Shown in pieces: positions 57,465-64,000 of a stretch of 64,000 nucleotides of DNA. The notes below the pieces were generated by a model. That model was not told the DNA's origin and did no database searches. It saw only the letters and a list, made by a program, of their open reading frames with translations. Within the stretch, counting starts at the first letter, position 1, and every line of letters begins with the position of its first letter. Origin of the DNA: Fictibacillus marinisediminis (GTDB lineage: Bacteria > Bacillota > Bacilli > Bacillales > Fictibacillaceae); the NCBI RefSeq assembly GCF_023149135.1, contig NZ_JAIWJX010000002.1:1860001-1924000 (forward strand). The letters run 5' to 3'. Position numbers and translations under genes: made by a program.

Positions 57465-57920
57465 ATGGGTATGTTCGATGCATTAAACAATTCCGCTTCA
57501 GCTCTAACAGCACAGCGCCTGAAAATGGATGTAGTGTCCTCCAACATTGCAAACGCAGATTCAACGAGAGGAAAACTGGTTAATGGAAAGTGGGAGCCTT
57601 ACCGGAGGAAAATGGTCGTCACAGAACCGAATGGATCTTCATTCAACACGATGTTTCAAACAGCCGTTGACAGCCGCTCAGGAGGTACAGGTGGAGGAGT
57701 AAAGGTTGATGGAATAGTAGATGATCAAACACCATTTAAAATGGTTTATCAGCCTGATCATCCGGATGCGGATAAGAACGGTTATATAAAACTTCCTAAT
57801 GTGGATCCTTTAAAAGAAATGGTAGATCTAGTGAGTTCTACCCGGTCATATGAAGCCAACGTGACGGCATTGAATGCAGCCAAGGGAATGTATTTAAAAG
57901 CTTTGGAAATAGGCAGATAA
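57465..57920 (+). CDS. flgC: Flagellar basal-body rod protein FlgC
   Basis: 151 residues. Rod subunit. N-terminal LNNSASALTAQRLKMDVVSSNIANADST and C-terminal VDLVSSTRSYEANVTALNAAK are standard rod signatures (quoted here in part). Starts 3 bases after flgB. Confidence 0.96.
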   Translation: MGMFDALNNSASALTAQRLKMDVVSSNIANADSTRGKLVNGKWEPYRRKMVVTEPNGSSFNTMFQTAVDSRSGGTGGGVKVDGIVDDQTPFKMVYQPDHPDADKNGYIKLPNVDPLKEMVDLVSSTRSYEANVTALNAAKGMYLKALEIGR

Positions 57921-57937
57921 AAGGATAGGAGATACAT

Positions 57938-58240
57938 ATGAATACTATCAATGTTACATCAGCAGCAGGCCTGGTAAAGAATGCGTATTCCGCCGGAAAG
58001 CAAACTCCTGCAGACGCTCAGAAATCATTCGCGGGCATGCTGAACCACATGCTCCATAAAGTCAATGACTCACAGACGGCATCCAACACTGCTACTGAAA
58101 ATCTGGTAATCGGCAAGACTACCGATCTTCATCAAGTCATGATTGCTGCGGAGAAAGCCAGCTTAACCTTGCAAACAACATTGGAAATCAGGAATAAGGT
58201 CATAGAGGCTTATCAAGAGGTAATGCGTACACAAATGTAG
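57938..58240 (+). CDS. fliE: Flagellar hook-basal body protein FliE
   Basis: 100 residues. Links the MS ring to the rod. C-terminal LHQVMIAAEKASLTLQTTLEIRNKVIEAYQEVMRTQM is typical (VMIAAEKASLTLQ, AYQEVMRTQ). Followed by a 116-base gap before fliF that is A-rich and shows no gene. Confidence 0.95.
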   Translation: MNTINVTSAAGLVKNAYSAGKQTPADAQKSFAGMLNHMLHKVNDSQTASNTATENLVIGKTTDLHQVMIAAEKASLTLQTTLEIRNKVIEAYQEVMRTQM

Positions 58241-58356
58241 CATTCAATAAATTTTTCGGATAGTCAGGCTAGTTTTATAGGGGTAGGAAGAAAAAACTTT
58301 TTTAAAATAAAAAAAGAAGAGAATTTCCTTGAGGAGATTGTTAATCGGGGGAAACG

Positions 58357-59946
58357 ATGATTGAAAAACTGAAGAGCACTATGAACAGAATCTATGTGAA
58401 TTTTAAAGAGCGCCCTAAAAAGCAAAAGATCATTTTGATCAGTTCCATCGCATTTGTTATTATAGCAGCCGCATTTCTGTTTACGTTTATAGCAAAACCG
58501 AAGCTAGTCCCGTTATATTCTGACCTATCTCCCCAGGAAGCCGGTCAAATTAAAGAAAGCCTTGATTCAAAAGGAATCACATCCGAGCTTTCTAATGGAG
58601 GCAAGGTCATCTCTGTTCCTCAAGGTGTAGTTGACCAGCTGAAAGTCGAACTTGCTTCAGAGGGCATACCGAAAAGTGGAAGCATTGATTACTCTTACTT
58701 CGGAGAGAACAAAGGGTTCGGGATGACGGACAATGAGTTCAGCGTTTTAGAAAAAGAAGCAACACAGACAGAGATCGAAAAGTTGATCAAAAGCATAAAT
58801 GGTGTAGAAGAAGCCAGTGTGATGATCACAACACCGGATAAGAGCATCTGGGTGAATGACCAGAAAGATACCTCTTCAGCGTCAGTCGTTTTAACACTGA
58901 AGCCAGGGTATAAACTTGATCAAAGCCAAGTTAAATCACTGTACCATCTGGTTTCTAAAAGCGTTCCGAATCTGCCGGTCGAGAATATCGTCATATCCGA
59001 TCAATATTCCAATACCTTTTCGCTTGACCAGACAAACTCGAATTCCGATATGACGGCATACGAAGAACAGCGCCAGATCAAGCAGGATATCGAACGTGAT
59101 CTGCAAACGAGGGTGCAGCAGATGCTCGGTACGATCATGGGACCGGATAAAGTTGTGGCCACCGTTACAGCTGATATTGATTTTACAAAAGAAAAAAGAG
59201 AAGAAAAACTCGTTGAGCCTGTCGATAAGGACAAGATGGAAGGCATAAAGCTGAGTGCTGAAAAAGTCAAAGAAACGTTCACAGGGAACGGAACGGTTCC
59301 TGGAGGGGTCGACAACACAGGCCAGAGCGATGTGCCAACCTATCAGGGCGGAGCGAACGGATCCAACGGCGATTATGAAAAAGAAGAAGACAGAATCAAC
59401 TACGAGGTTAACCGGATAAAAAGACAGATCGTTAAAAGTCCTTACGAGATTAAAGATCTGGGCATTCAGGTTATGGTAGAGCCGCCTAAGCCAAACGATC
59501 CAACTTCACTGCAGCAAGGAACACTGAATGACATCCAGCAGATGCTTGGAAATATTGTCAGGACCAGCATCTCAAAAGATACAGCCGCAAACCTGTCGCA
59601 GCAGCAGGTCAACCAAAAGATATTTGTTTCAGCCAAACCGTTTAATGGCAAGCAGCGGACGGCGGCATCGGCTAACTCAGCTATTCCGGTTTGGATCTAC
59701 ATTGCTGGCGGAATTCTGCTGGTCGTTATCATTCTTCTCTTAATCCTTCTTCTCAGGAAAAGGAGGCAGGAAGAAGAGCCGGTATCAGAAGATGTCGTGT
59801 TCGAGCAAGAGTTCTTTAATATACCAGATGTGAACATGGACCGGGAATCTGAGGGAACAGTCCGAAAAGAACAACTTGAAAAAATGGCAAAGGAAAAGCC
59901 TGAAGAGTTTGCCAAGCTGCTCCGCACGTGGCTATCCGAAGAATAG
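58357..59946 (+). CDS. fliF: Flagellar MS-ring protein FliF
   Basis: 529 residues. It forms the membrane ring that seats the rotor. One N-terminal membrane helix (about 25-46) and one near 447-468 bracket the periplasmic ring-building domains (LVPLYSDLSPQEAGQIKESL, EKLIKSINGVEEASVMI). The C-terminal cytoplasmic tail binds FliG. Ribosome site CGGGGGAAACG. Confidence 0.96.
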   Translation: MIEKLKSTMNRIYVNFKERPKKQKIILISSIAFVIIAAAFLFTFIAKPKLVPLYSDLSPQEAGQIKESLDSKGITSELSNGGKVISVPQGVVDQLKVELASEGIPKSGSIDYSYFGENKGFGMTDNEFSVLEKEATQTEIEKLIKSINGVEEASVMITTPDKSIWVNDQKDTSSASVVLTLKPGYKLDQSQVKSLYHLVSKSVPNLPVENIVISDQYSNTFSLDQTNSNSDMTAYEEQRQIKQDIERDLQTRVQQMLGTIMGPDKVVATVTADIDFTKEKREEKLVEPVDKDKMEGIKLSAEKVKETFTGNGTVPGGVDNTGQSDVPTYQGGANGSNGDYEKEEDRINYEVNRIKRQIVKSPYEIKDLGIQVMVEPPKPNDPTSLQQGTLNDIQQMLGNIVRTSISKDTAANLSQQQVNQKIFVSAKPFNGKQRTAASANSAIPVWIYIAGGILLVVIILLLILLLRKRRQEEEPVSEDVVFEQEFFNIPDVNMDRESEGTVRKEQLEKMAKEKPEEFAKLLRTWLSEE

Positions 59947-59956
59947 GAGGCTAGTT

Positions 59957-60970
59957 ATGGCAAAAGCTGCCAAGGAATTGAATGGAAAAGAAAAAGCTGC
60001 CATGCTGATGATTTCTATGGGACCCGATGTGGCAGCCCAGGTATACAAGCACTTAAATGAAGATGAGATCGAGCGCCTGACGCTACACATCTCACAAATT
60101 AGAAAAGTAGATTCAGAAGTGAAAGAGAACATTATTGAACAATTTCATCAGATCGCACTTGCACAGGATTATATCTCTCAGGGGGGGATCGGTTACGCTA
60201 AAACTGTCCTGGAAAAGGCTGTAGGCCGGTCGGAAGCGATGGATATCATCAACAGGCTTACATCCACCCTCCAAGTGCGGCCGTTTGATTTTGCAAGAAA
60301 AGCAGATCCTGGACAGATTCTTAATTTCATACAGAATGAACATCCACAGACTATTGCTTTGATCCTGTCCTATCTGGATTCATCTCAGGCTGGACAGATT
60401 CTTTCAGAACTTCCTCAGGAGCTGCAGGGGGATATCGCGAGAAGGATCGCCATTATGGACCGCACCTCTCCAGAGATCATTAACGAAGTAGAGCAGATCC
60501 TTGAACGAAAACTCTCTGCTACCGTAAGCCAGGACTTCACGCAGGCTGGCGGTGTGGAATCTGTTGTGGATGTTCTGAATGGAGTAGACCGGGCGACGGA
60601 AAAAACGATTCTTGATGCGCTTGAGATTCAAGACCCGGAGCTTGCAGAAGAAATCAAGAAGAGAATGTTTGTATTTGAAGATATTGTCATCCTTGATAAC
60701 CGTGCCATCCAGCGCGTGATCAGAGAAGTGCAGAACGAAGATATGCTTCTTGCACTTAAAGCAGCAAGTGAAGAAGTGAAAGAAATTTTGTTCCAAAACA
60801 TGTCCCAGCGTATGGCGGAGAATTTCAAAGAAGAGATGGAATTTATGGGACCAGTCAGGCTGCGTGATGTAGAAGAAGCTCAATCCGGAATTGTCGGAAT
60901 CATTCGGAAACTGGAGGATGCAGGAGAAGTCGTGATCGCAAGAGGCGGAGGAGATGACATTATTGTCTAG
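59957..60970 (+). CDS. fliG: Flagellar motor switch protein FliG
   Basis: 337 residues (B. subtilis 338). Couples stator to rotor. N-terminal LNGKEKAAMLMISMGPDVAAQV, middle EHPQT motif (NEHPQTIALILSYL) and C-terminal charged torque helix region DPELAEEIKKRMFVFEDIV with conserved charges. Start set by ATAGGAGGCTAGTT. Overlaps fliH by 17 bases. Confidence 0.97.
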   Translation: MAKAAKELNGKEKAAMLMISMGPDVAAQVYKHLNEDEIERLTLHISQIRKVDSEVKENIIEQFHQIALAQDYISQGGIGYAKTVLEKAVGRSEAMDIINRLTSTLQVRPFDFARKADPGQILNFIQNEHPQTIALILSYLDSSQAGQILSELPQELQGDIARRIAIMDRTSPEIINEVEQILERKLSATVSQDFTQAGGVESVVDVLNGVDRATEKTILDALEIQDPELAEEIKKRMFVFEDIVILDNRAIQRVIREVQNEDMLLALKAASEEVKEILFQNMSQRMAENFKEEMEFMGPVRLRDVEEAQSGIVGIIRKLEDAGEVVIARGGGDDIIV

Positions 60971-61745
60971 GATCATTAAATCTTCTTTAGCAGAGACCCA
61001 GGATTTGAATCGTACAATCGGAATCAAAAAAATACAGCAAAAAATAATGGTACAGGAACATCTTACGCCTGAATCCAGGATGGAGATCTCCAAGCAGAAA
61101 GCGCAGAACATTTTGGAGGAAGCGGAACGCAGCTATGAAGAGATGACCGCAAGAATGGCAAAGGAACGAAGTGAACATGAAGCTTTCCTGGAAAACAGCA
61201 AAAAAGAATGGAACGGACAGGTCATCATTGAGCGCGATGAAGCTAGAAAAGAAGGCTTTCATGAGGGGTATGAGGCAGGTTTGATAGAAGGACGAACAAG
61301 TTATGAGAGTTTACTGGATCATGCGAGGGAAACGGTAGAGCGCTCAAAGCAGGATTATCAGCAGCGAGTTGAGTCTGCTGAACCTGTTATTATCGAACTT
61401 GCAGCAAAGATGGCCAGAAAACTTGTTGGTGAACTTTTGAAAGAAAATAAAGAAGCATGGACCGTGGTCTTAAAGGGTCTCATAAAAGAAGTCAGAGATT
61501 ATCCTGAAGTGAAATTATATGTCCATCCGTACTGGTATGAAACGACACTGAACGCCAAACAGGAAATACAAAACGTTTTGATGCACACATCCGTCTTGTA
61601 TATCTATCCGGATGAAAAACTCAGCGAAAACGGCTGCGTGGTTGAATTTCCGTTTGGCAGAATTGAGGGCGGCATGGACAGCCAGCTCAATGAATTGAAA
61701 GAAAAGCTGATAGAAACAATAGGTGATCAAAACGATGAACACTGA
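60954..61745 (+). CDS. fliH: Flagellar assembly protein FliH
   Basis: 263 residues. Regulates the FliI ATPase. Long helical N-terminal region rich in Glu, Lys and Gln with GxxxG-like GFHEGYEAGLIEG; C-terminal domain resembles V-ATPase E subunit (VELL-like ELAAKMARKLVGELLKEN). The ATG at 60954 abuts GGAGGAG; an in-frame TTG at 60963 has better ribosome-site spacing, so the true start may be 9 bases later. Confidence 0.9.
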   Translation: MTLLSRIIKSSLAETQDLNRTIGIKKIQQKIMVQEHLTPESRMEISKQKAQNILEEAERSYEEMTARMAKERSEHEAFLENSKKEWNGQVIIERDEARKEGFHEGYEAGLIEGRTSYESLLDHARETVERSKQDYQQRVESAEPVIIELAAKMARKLVGELLKENKEAWTVVLKGLIKEVRDYPEVKLYVHPYWYETTLNAKQEIQNVLMHTSVLYIYPDEKLSENGCVVEFPFGRIEGGMDSQLNELKEKLIETIGDQNDEH

Positions 61746-63048
61746 TGACCTTCTGGAAAGCATTGATCAGATCGACACCTACAAGCGCTTTGGAAAGGTT
61801 ACGAGAGTGGTAGGTTTAATGATTGAATCCCGTGGTCCGAAAGCTTCAATTGGGGATATGTGTTATATCCATACGGGCAGCAGCCATCAGAAGATAAAAG
61901 CGGAAGTCGTCGGGTTTAATGAAGAAAATGTACTTCTCATGCCGTTTACGGCACTAAAATCCATATCAGTAGGCAGCCTCGTAGAAGCGACGAGGCGCCC
62001 GGTTCAGATTAAAGCAGGCCACGCATTGATCGGACAGGTGCTTGACGGATTAGGGAACCCATTGGACGGAAGTACAATGCTGAAAGGGTTAAGCAGTTTC
62101 CCTTCTGAGAATGACCCGCCAAACCCGATGAGAAGGCCGAGGATAAAGGAAAGCATCGAACTTGGGGTGCGTTCCATCGACAGTCTCCTCACGGTTGGCA
62201 AAGGCCAGCGGGTCGGAATCTTTGCTGGAAGCGGGGTCGGAAAGTCAACCTTGATGGGGATGATCGCTAGAAACTCTACTGCCGATCTAAATGTTATCGC
62301 CCTTATCGGGGAACGTGGGCGAGAGGTTATGGATTTTATCGAAAAAGATCTTGGAGAAGAGGGACTCAGGAAATCAGTGGTTGTCGTCGCCACCTCTGAT
62401 CAGCCTGCGCTGATGAGAATTAAAGGTGCACTGACCGCCACGGCCATTGCGGAATACTTCAGAAGCCTTGGAAAAGATGTCATGCTGATGATGGATTCGG
62501 TCACCCGTTTTGCCATGGCTCAGAGGGAAATTGGGCTTGCTGTCGGTGAGCCGCCAACAACGAAAGGATATACACCATCGGTATTCGCAATGCTGCCGAA
62601 GCTTTTAGAGCGTTCCGGTACGGATGTCCAGGGATCCATTACAGCTTTTTATACAGTGCTTGTAGATGGAGATGATCTGAATGAACCGATATCTGACACT
62701 GTCAGAGGGATACTTGACGGTCACCTCGTACTGGACAGGAACCTGGCTAATAAAGGCCAGTTTCCTGCGGTAAACTTGCTGAAAAGTATCAGCAGGGTAA
62801 TGAGTGATATTGTAGACAGCGACCATCGGATAGCGGCCAGCCGGTTTCGCGAACTTCTTGCCTCCTACACGGATGCGGAGGATCTGATCACCATCGGAGC
62901 CTATAAAAGAGGATCATCAGAAAAAATAGACAAAGCCATTGAAGCTTACCCTAAAATCCTGTCTTTCTTAAAGCAGGAAGTTGATGAAAAGGCTTCATAC
63001 TATGACTCGATTTATCGCTTGCTGAGTGAGTTTGGAGGAGAACAGTAA
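61735..63048 (+). CDS. fliI: Flagellum-specific ATPase FliI
   Basis: 437 residues. ATPase that powers or aids export of flagellar parts; related to F1 beta. P-loop IFAGSGVGKSTLMGMIARN near 160, ALIGERGREVMDFI, MLMMDSVTRFAMAQREIGLA. ATG at 61735 with AGGTGAT upstream; a GTG at 61723 is possible. Overlaps fliH by 11 bases. Confidence 0.96.
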   Translation: MNTDDLLESIDQIDTYKRFGKVTRVVGLMIESRGPKASIGDMCYIHTGSSHQKIKAEVVGFNEENVLLMPFTALKSISVGSLVEATRRPVQIKAGHALIGQVLDGLGNPLDGSTMLKGLSSFPSENDPPNPMRRPRIKESIELGVRSIDSLLTVGKGQRVGIFAGSGVGKSTLMGMIARNSTADLNVIALIGERGREVMDFIEKDLGEEGLRKSVVVVATSDQPALMRIKGALTATAIAEYFRSLGKDVMLMMDSVTRFAMAQREIGLAVGEPPTTKGYTPSVFAMLPKLLERSGTDVQGSITAFYTVLVDGDDLNEPISDTVRGILDGHLVLDRNLANKGQFPAVNLLKSISRVMSDIVDSDHRIAASRFRELLASYTDAEDLITIGAYKRGSSEKIDKAIEAYPKILSFLKQEVDEKASYYDSIYRLLSEFGGEQ

Positions 63049-63049
63049 C

Positions 63050-63487
63050 ATGGCATTTCAGTTTAAGATGGAAAAAATCTTGGCTCTAAAAACGAAAGAA
63101 AAAGAAGCTGTAGAGTCTGAGTACGGCGAGAGCGTAAGAATGTTTGAGAGCTTGGCGAAATCACTCTATGATCTTCTCAGGAAAAAAGAGGAGATAGAAC
63201 AGCATTCGGATGAACAGTTCAGGACGAGGGTGGTCATCAATGAGCTTCAACAGACACAGCGTTTCCTGCTTTCTCTGACTCAAAAGATCAGCATGGTTCA
63301 ATCACAGGTGCAGAAGGCCCGTGAGATCATGAATATAACACAGCAAGAACTGGTTGAAAAAACCATCGAAGTAAAGAAATATGAAAAACTGAAGGAAAAA
63401 CAACATGCTGATTACCAGAGGTTCGTGACTGGAATAGAAAATCAGCAAAATGATGAGTTTTCCATTCTGCGCTACATTAACCAATGA
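63050..63487 (+). CDS. fliJ: Flagellar export chaperone FliJ
   Basis: 145 residues (B. subtilis 147), all helical. FQFKMEKILALKTKEKEAVE at the start and a long coiled coil fit FliJ, which works with FliI and recycles chaperones. GGAGGAGAACAGTAAC upstream; starts right after the fliI stop. Confidence 0.92.
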   Translation: MAFQFKMEKILALKTKEKEAVESEYGESVRMFESLAKSLYDLLRKKEEIEQHSDEQFRTRVVINELQQTQRFLLSLTQKISMVQSQVQKAREIMNITQQELVEKTIEVKKYEKLKEKQHADYQRFVTGIENQQNDEFSILRYINQ

Positions 63488-63502
63488 AATTAGGTGAACT
63501 CG

Positions 63503-64000
63503 TTGGAAAGAAAAGAAAAAACAAACCGGTTCTCCTGGATCCTGCTCGTCATCGTAGTGCCCGCGATATTTGTTATCGTCATCCTGGCACTGATTCTCTT
63601 GTTCATGGGTGTAAATATCGGTGATAAAGCGAAAGAGATCGGCAGCGGCATCCCTGTTGTGTCATCTCTCATCGATAAAGGTGACAGCTCCGTAAACCCA
63701 GCTGATCTGAACGCACAATCGGAGGCGTACTGGAAAAAGAAGGTGAGCGACCGCGACCGAATGATCAAGCTTCTGCAGCGAGATGTTGATAAGAAAGAAA
63801 CCGAGGCAGAGGGCCTGAAATCAGATCTTGCTGCCGCACAAAAGCAATCGGAATCAGGAATTGCACAAAGTTCGAGCGAGACACAGAACACAAGCAATAC
63901 AGGGGCAGGTTCTGCACAGCAGAATCCGGATAAAAAGAAAATAGCGGCATGGTATAACACGATGTCACCAAAAAATTCAGCTGATATCCTCTCTAAAATG
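63503..64000 (+). CDS. ylxF: MotE-like protein YlxF, 5' part
   Basis: Open at the right edge; 166 residues visible. A short cytoplasmic start (ERKEKTNR), one membrane helix at about 14-36 (ILLVIVVPAIFVIVILALIL), a helical region with Asp/Lys/Glu, a Ser/Gln-rich linker, and the start of an MgtE-N-like domain (AAWYNTMSPKNSADILSKM). This is the order in YlxF/MotE. TTG at 63503 is 5 bases after AGGTGA; GTG at 63494 is an alternative. Expected before fliK in the operon. Confidence 0.82.
   Translation, partial: MERKEKTNRFSWILLVIVVPAIFVIVILALILLFMGVNIGDKAKEIGSGIPVVSSLIDKGDSSVNPADLNAQSEAYWKKKVSDRDRMIKLLQRDVDKKETEAEGLKSDLAAAQKQSESGIAQSSSETQNTSNTGAGSAQQNPDKKKIAAWYNTMSPKNSADILSKM

Noticed and set aside
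1..64000. CRISPR arrays, tRNA or rRNA genes, prophage or insertion sequences
   Set aside because: None recognised by eye. XerC is the housekeeping recombinase in its normal place and not an integrase of a mobile element.

Overview
The window is a stretch of core chromosome from a spore-forming, flagellated member of the Bacillaceae. Evidence for this is the gene order (pyrE, rqcH, remA-gmk-rpoZ, coaBC-priA, prpC-prkC, spoVM, smc-ftsY-ffh, sucCD, codY, fla/che), low-GC codon use, strong AGGAGG ribosome sites, intact spoVM and an SASP-like gene. The genus cannot be fixed from sequence alone. Fictibacillus or a close Bacillus relative would fit, but this is a guess. Gene order closely follows the corresponding Bacillus subtilis region, so most calls rest on both protein motifs and synteny.

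Layout. 1-1500: end of the pyrimidine operon (pyrF tail, pyrE) and a methyltransferase. 1521-5986: divergent rqcH and a calcium-type P-ATPase. 6209-7299: remA-gmk-rpoZ. 7412-19221: a tightly overlapped translation, replication and signalling block (coaBC, priA, def, fmt, rsmB, rlmN, prpC, prkC, rsgA, rpe). 19250-20637: a TPP riboswitch followed by thiT-thiN. 20736-21154: spoVM and, on the minus strand, rpmB. 21386-27142: yloU, fakA, sdaAB-sdaAA, recG. 27176-31323: fatty-acid genes fapR-plsX-fabD-fabG with a FapR operator, then a tandem intergenic repeat, then acpP. 31424-39311: rnc, a DUF1128 gene on the minus strand, smc, ftsY, ylxM, ffh. 39399-41801: rpsP, khpA, rimM, trmD, rplS. 41893-46253: lepB, rbgA, rnhB, ylqG, ylqH and a short SASP-like gene. 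46456-56776: sucCD, dprA, topA, trmFO, xerC, hslVU, codY. 57081-64000: the start of the flagellar operon (flgB, flgC, fliE-J and the first part of a MotE-like gene).

The genes serve shared core tasks: membrane lipid synthesis under FapR, co-translational targeting (Ffh, FtsY, YlxM), ribosome maturation (RsgA, RbgA, RimM, RlmN, RsmB, TrmD, Rnc), nascent-chain quality control (RqcH), nutrient sensing (CodY) and motility.

No clearly new multi-gene system was seen. The points most worth a second look are: ffh is broken by a -1 frame change although the gene is normally essential; an orphan FliK-like/FlhB-C-like gene pair lies outside the flagellar operon, next to a truncated SASP-like gene with a forespore-type promoter; a thiamine riboswitch-transporter unit is inserted in the core cluster; two kinds of structured intergenic repeats are present; RqcH has E97 where the family has D; HslV has an unusual N-terminus; and the yloC and ylqD genes expected from synteny are missing.
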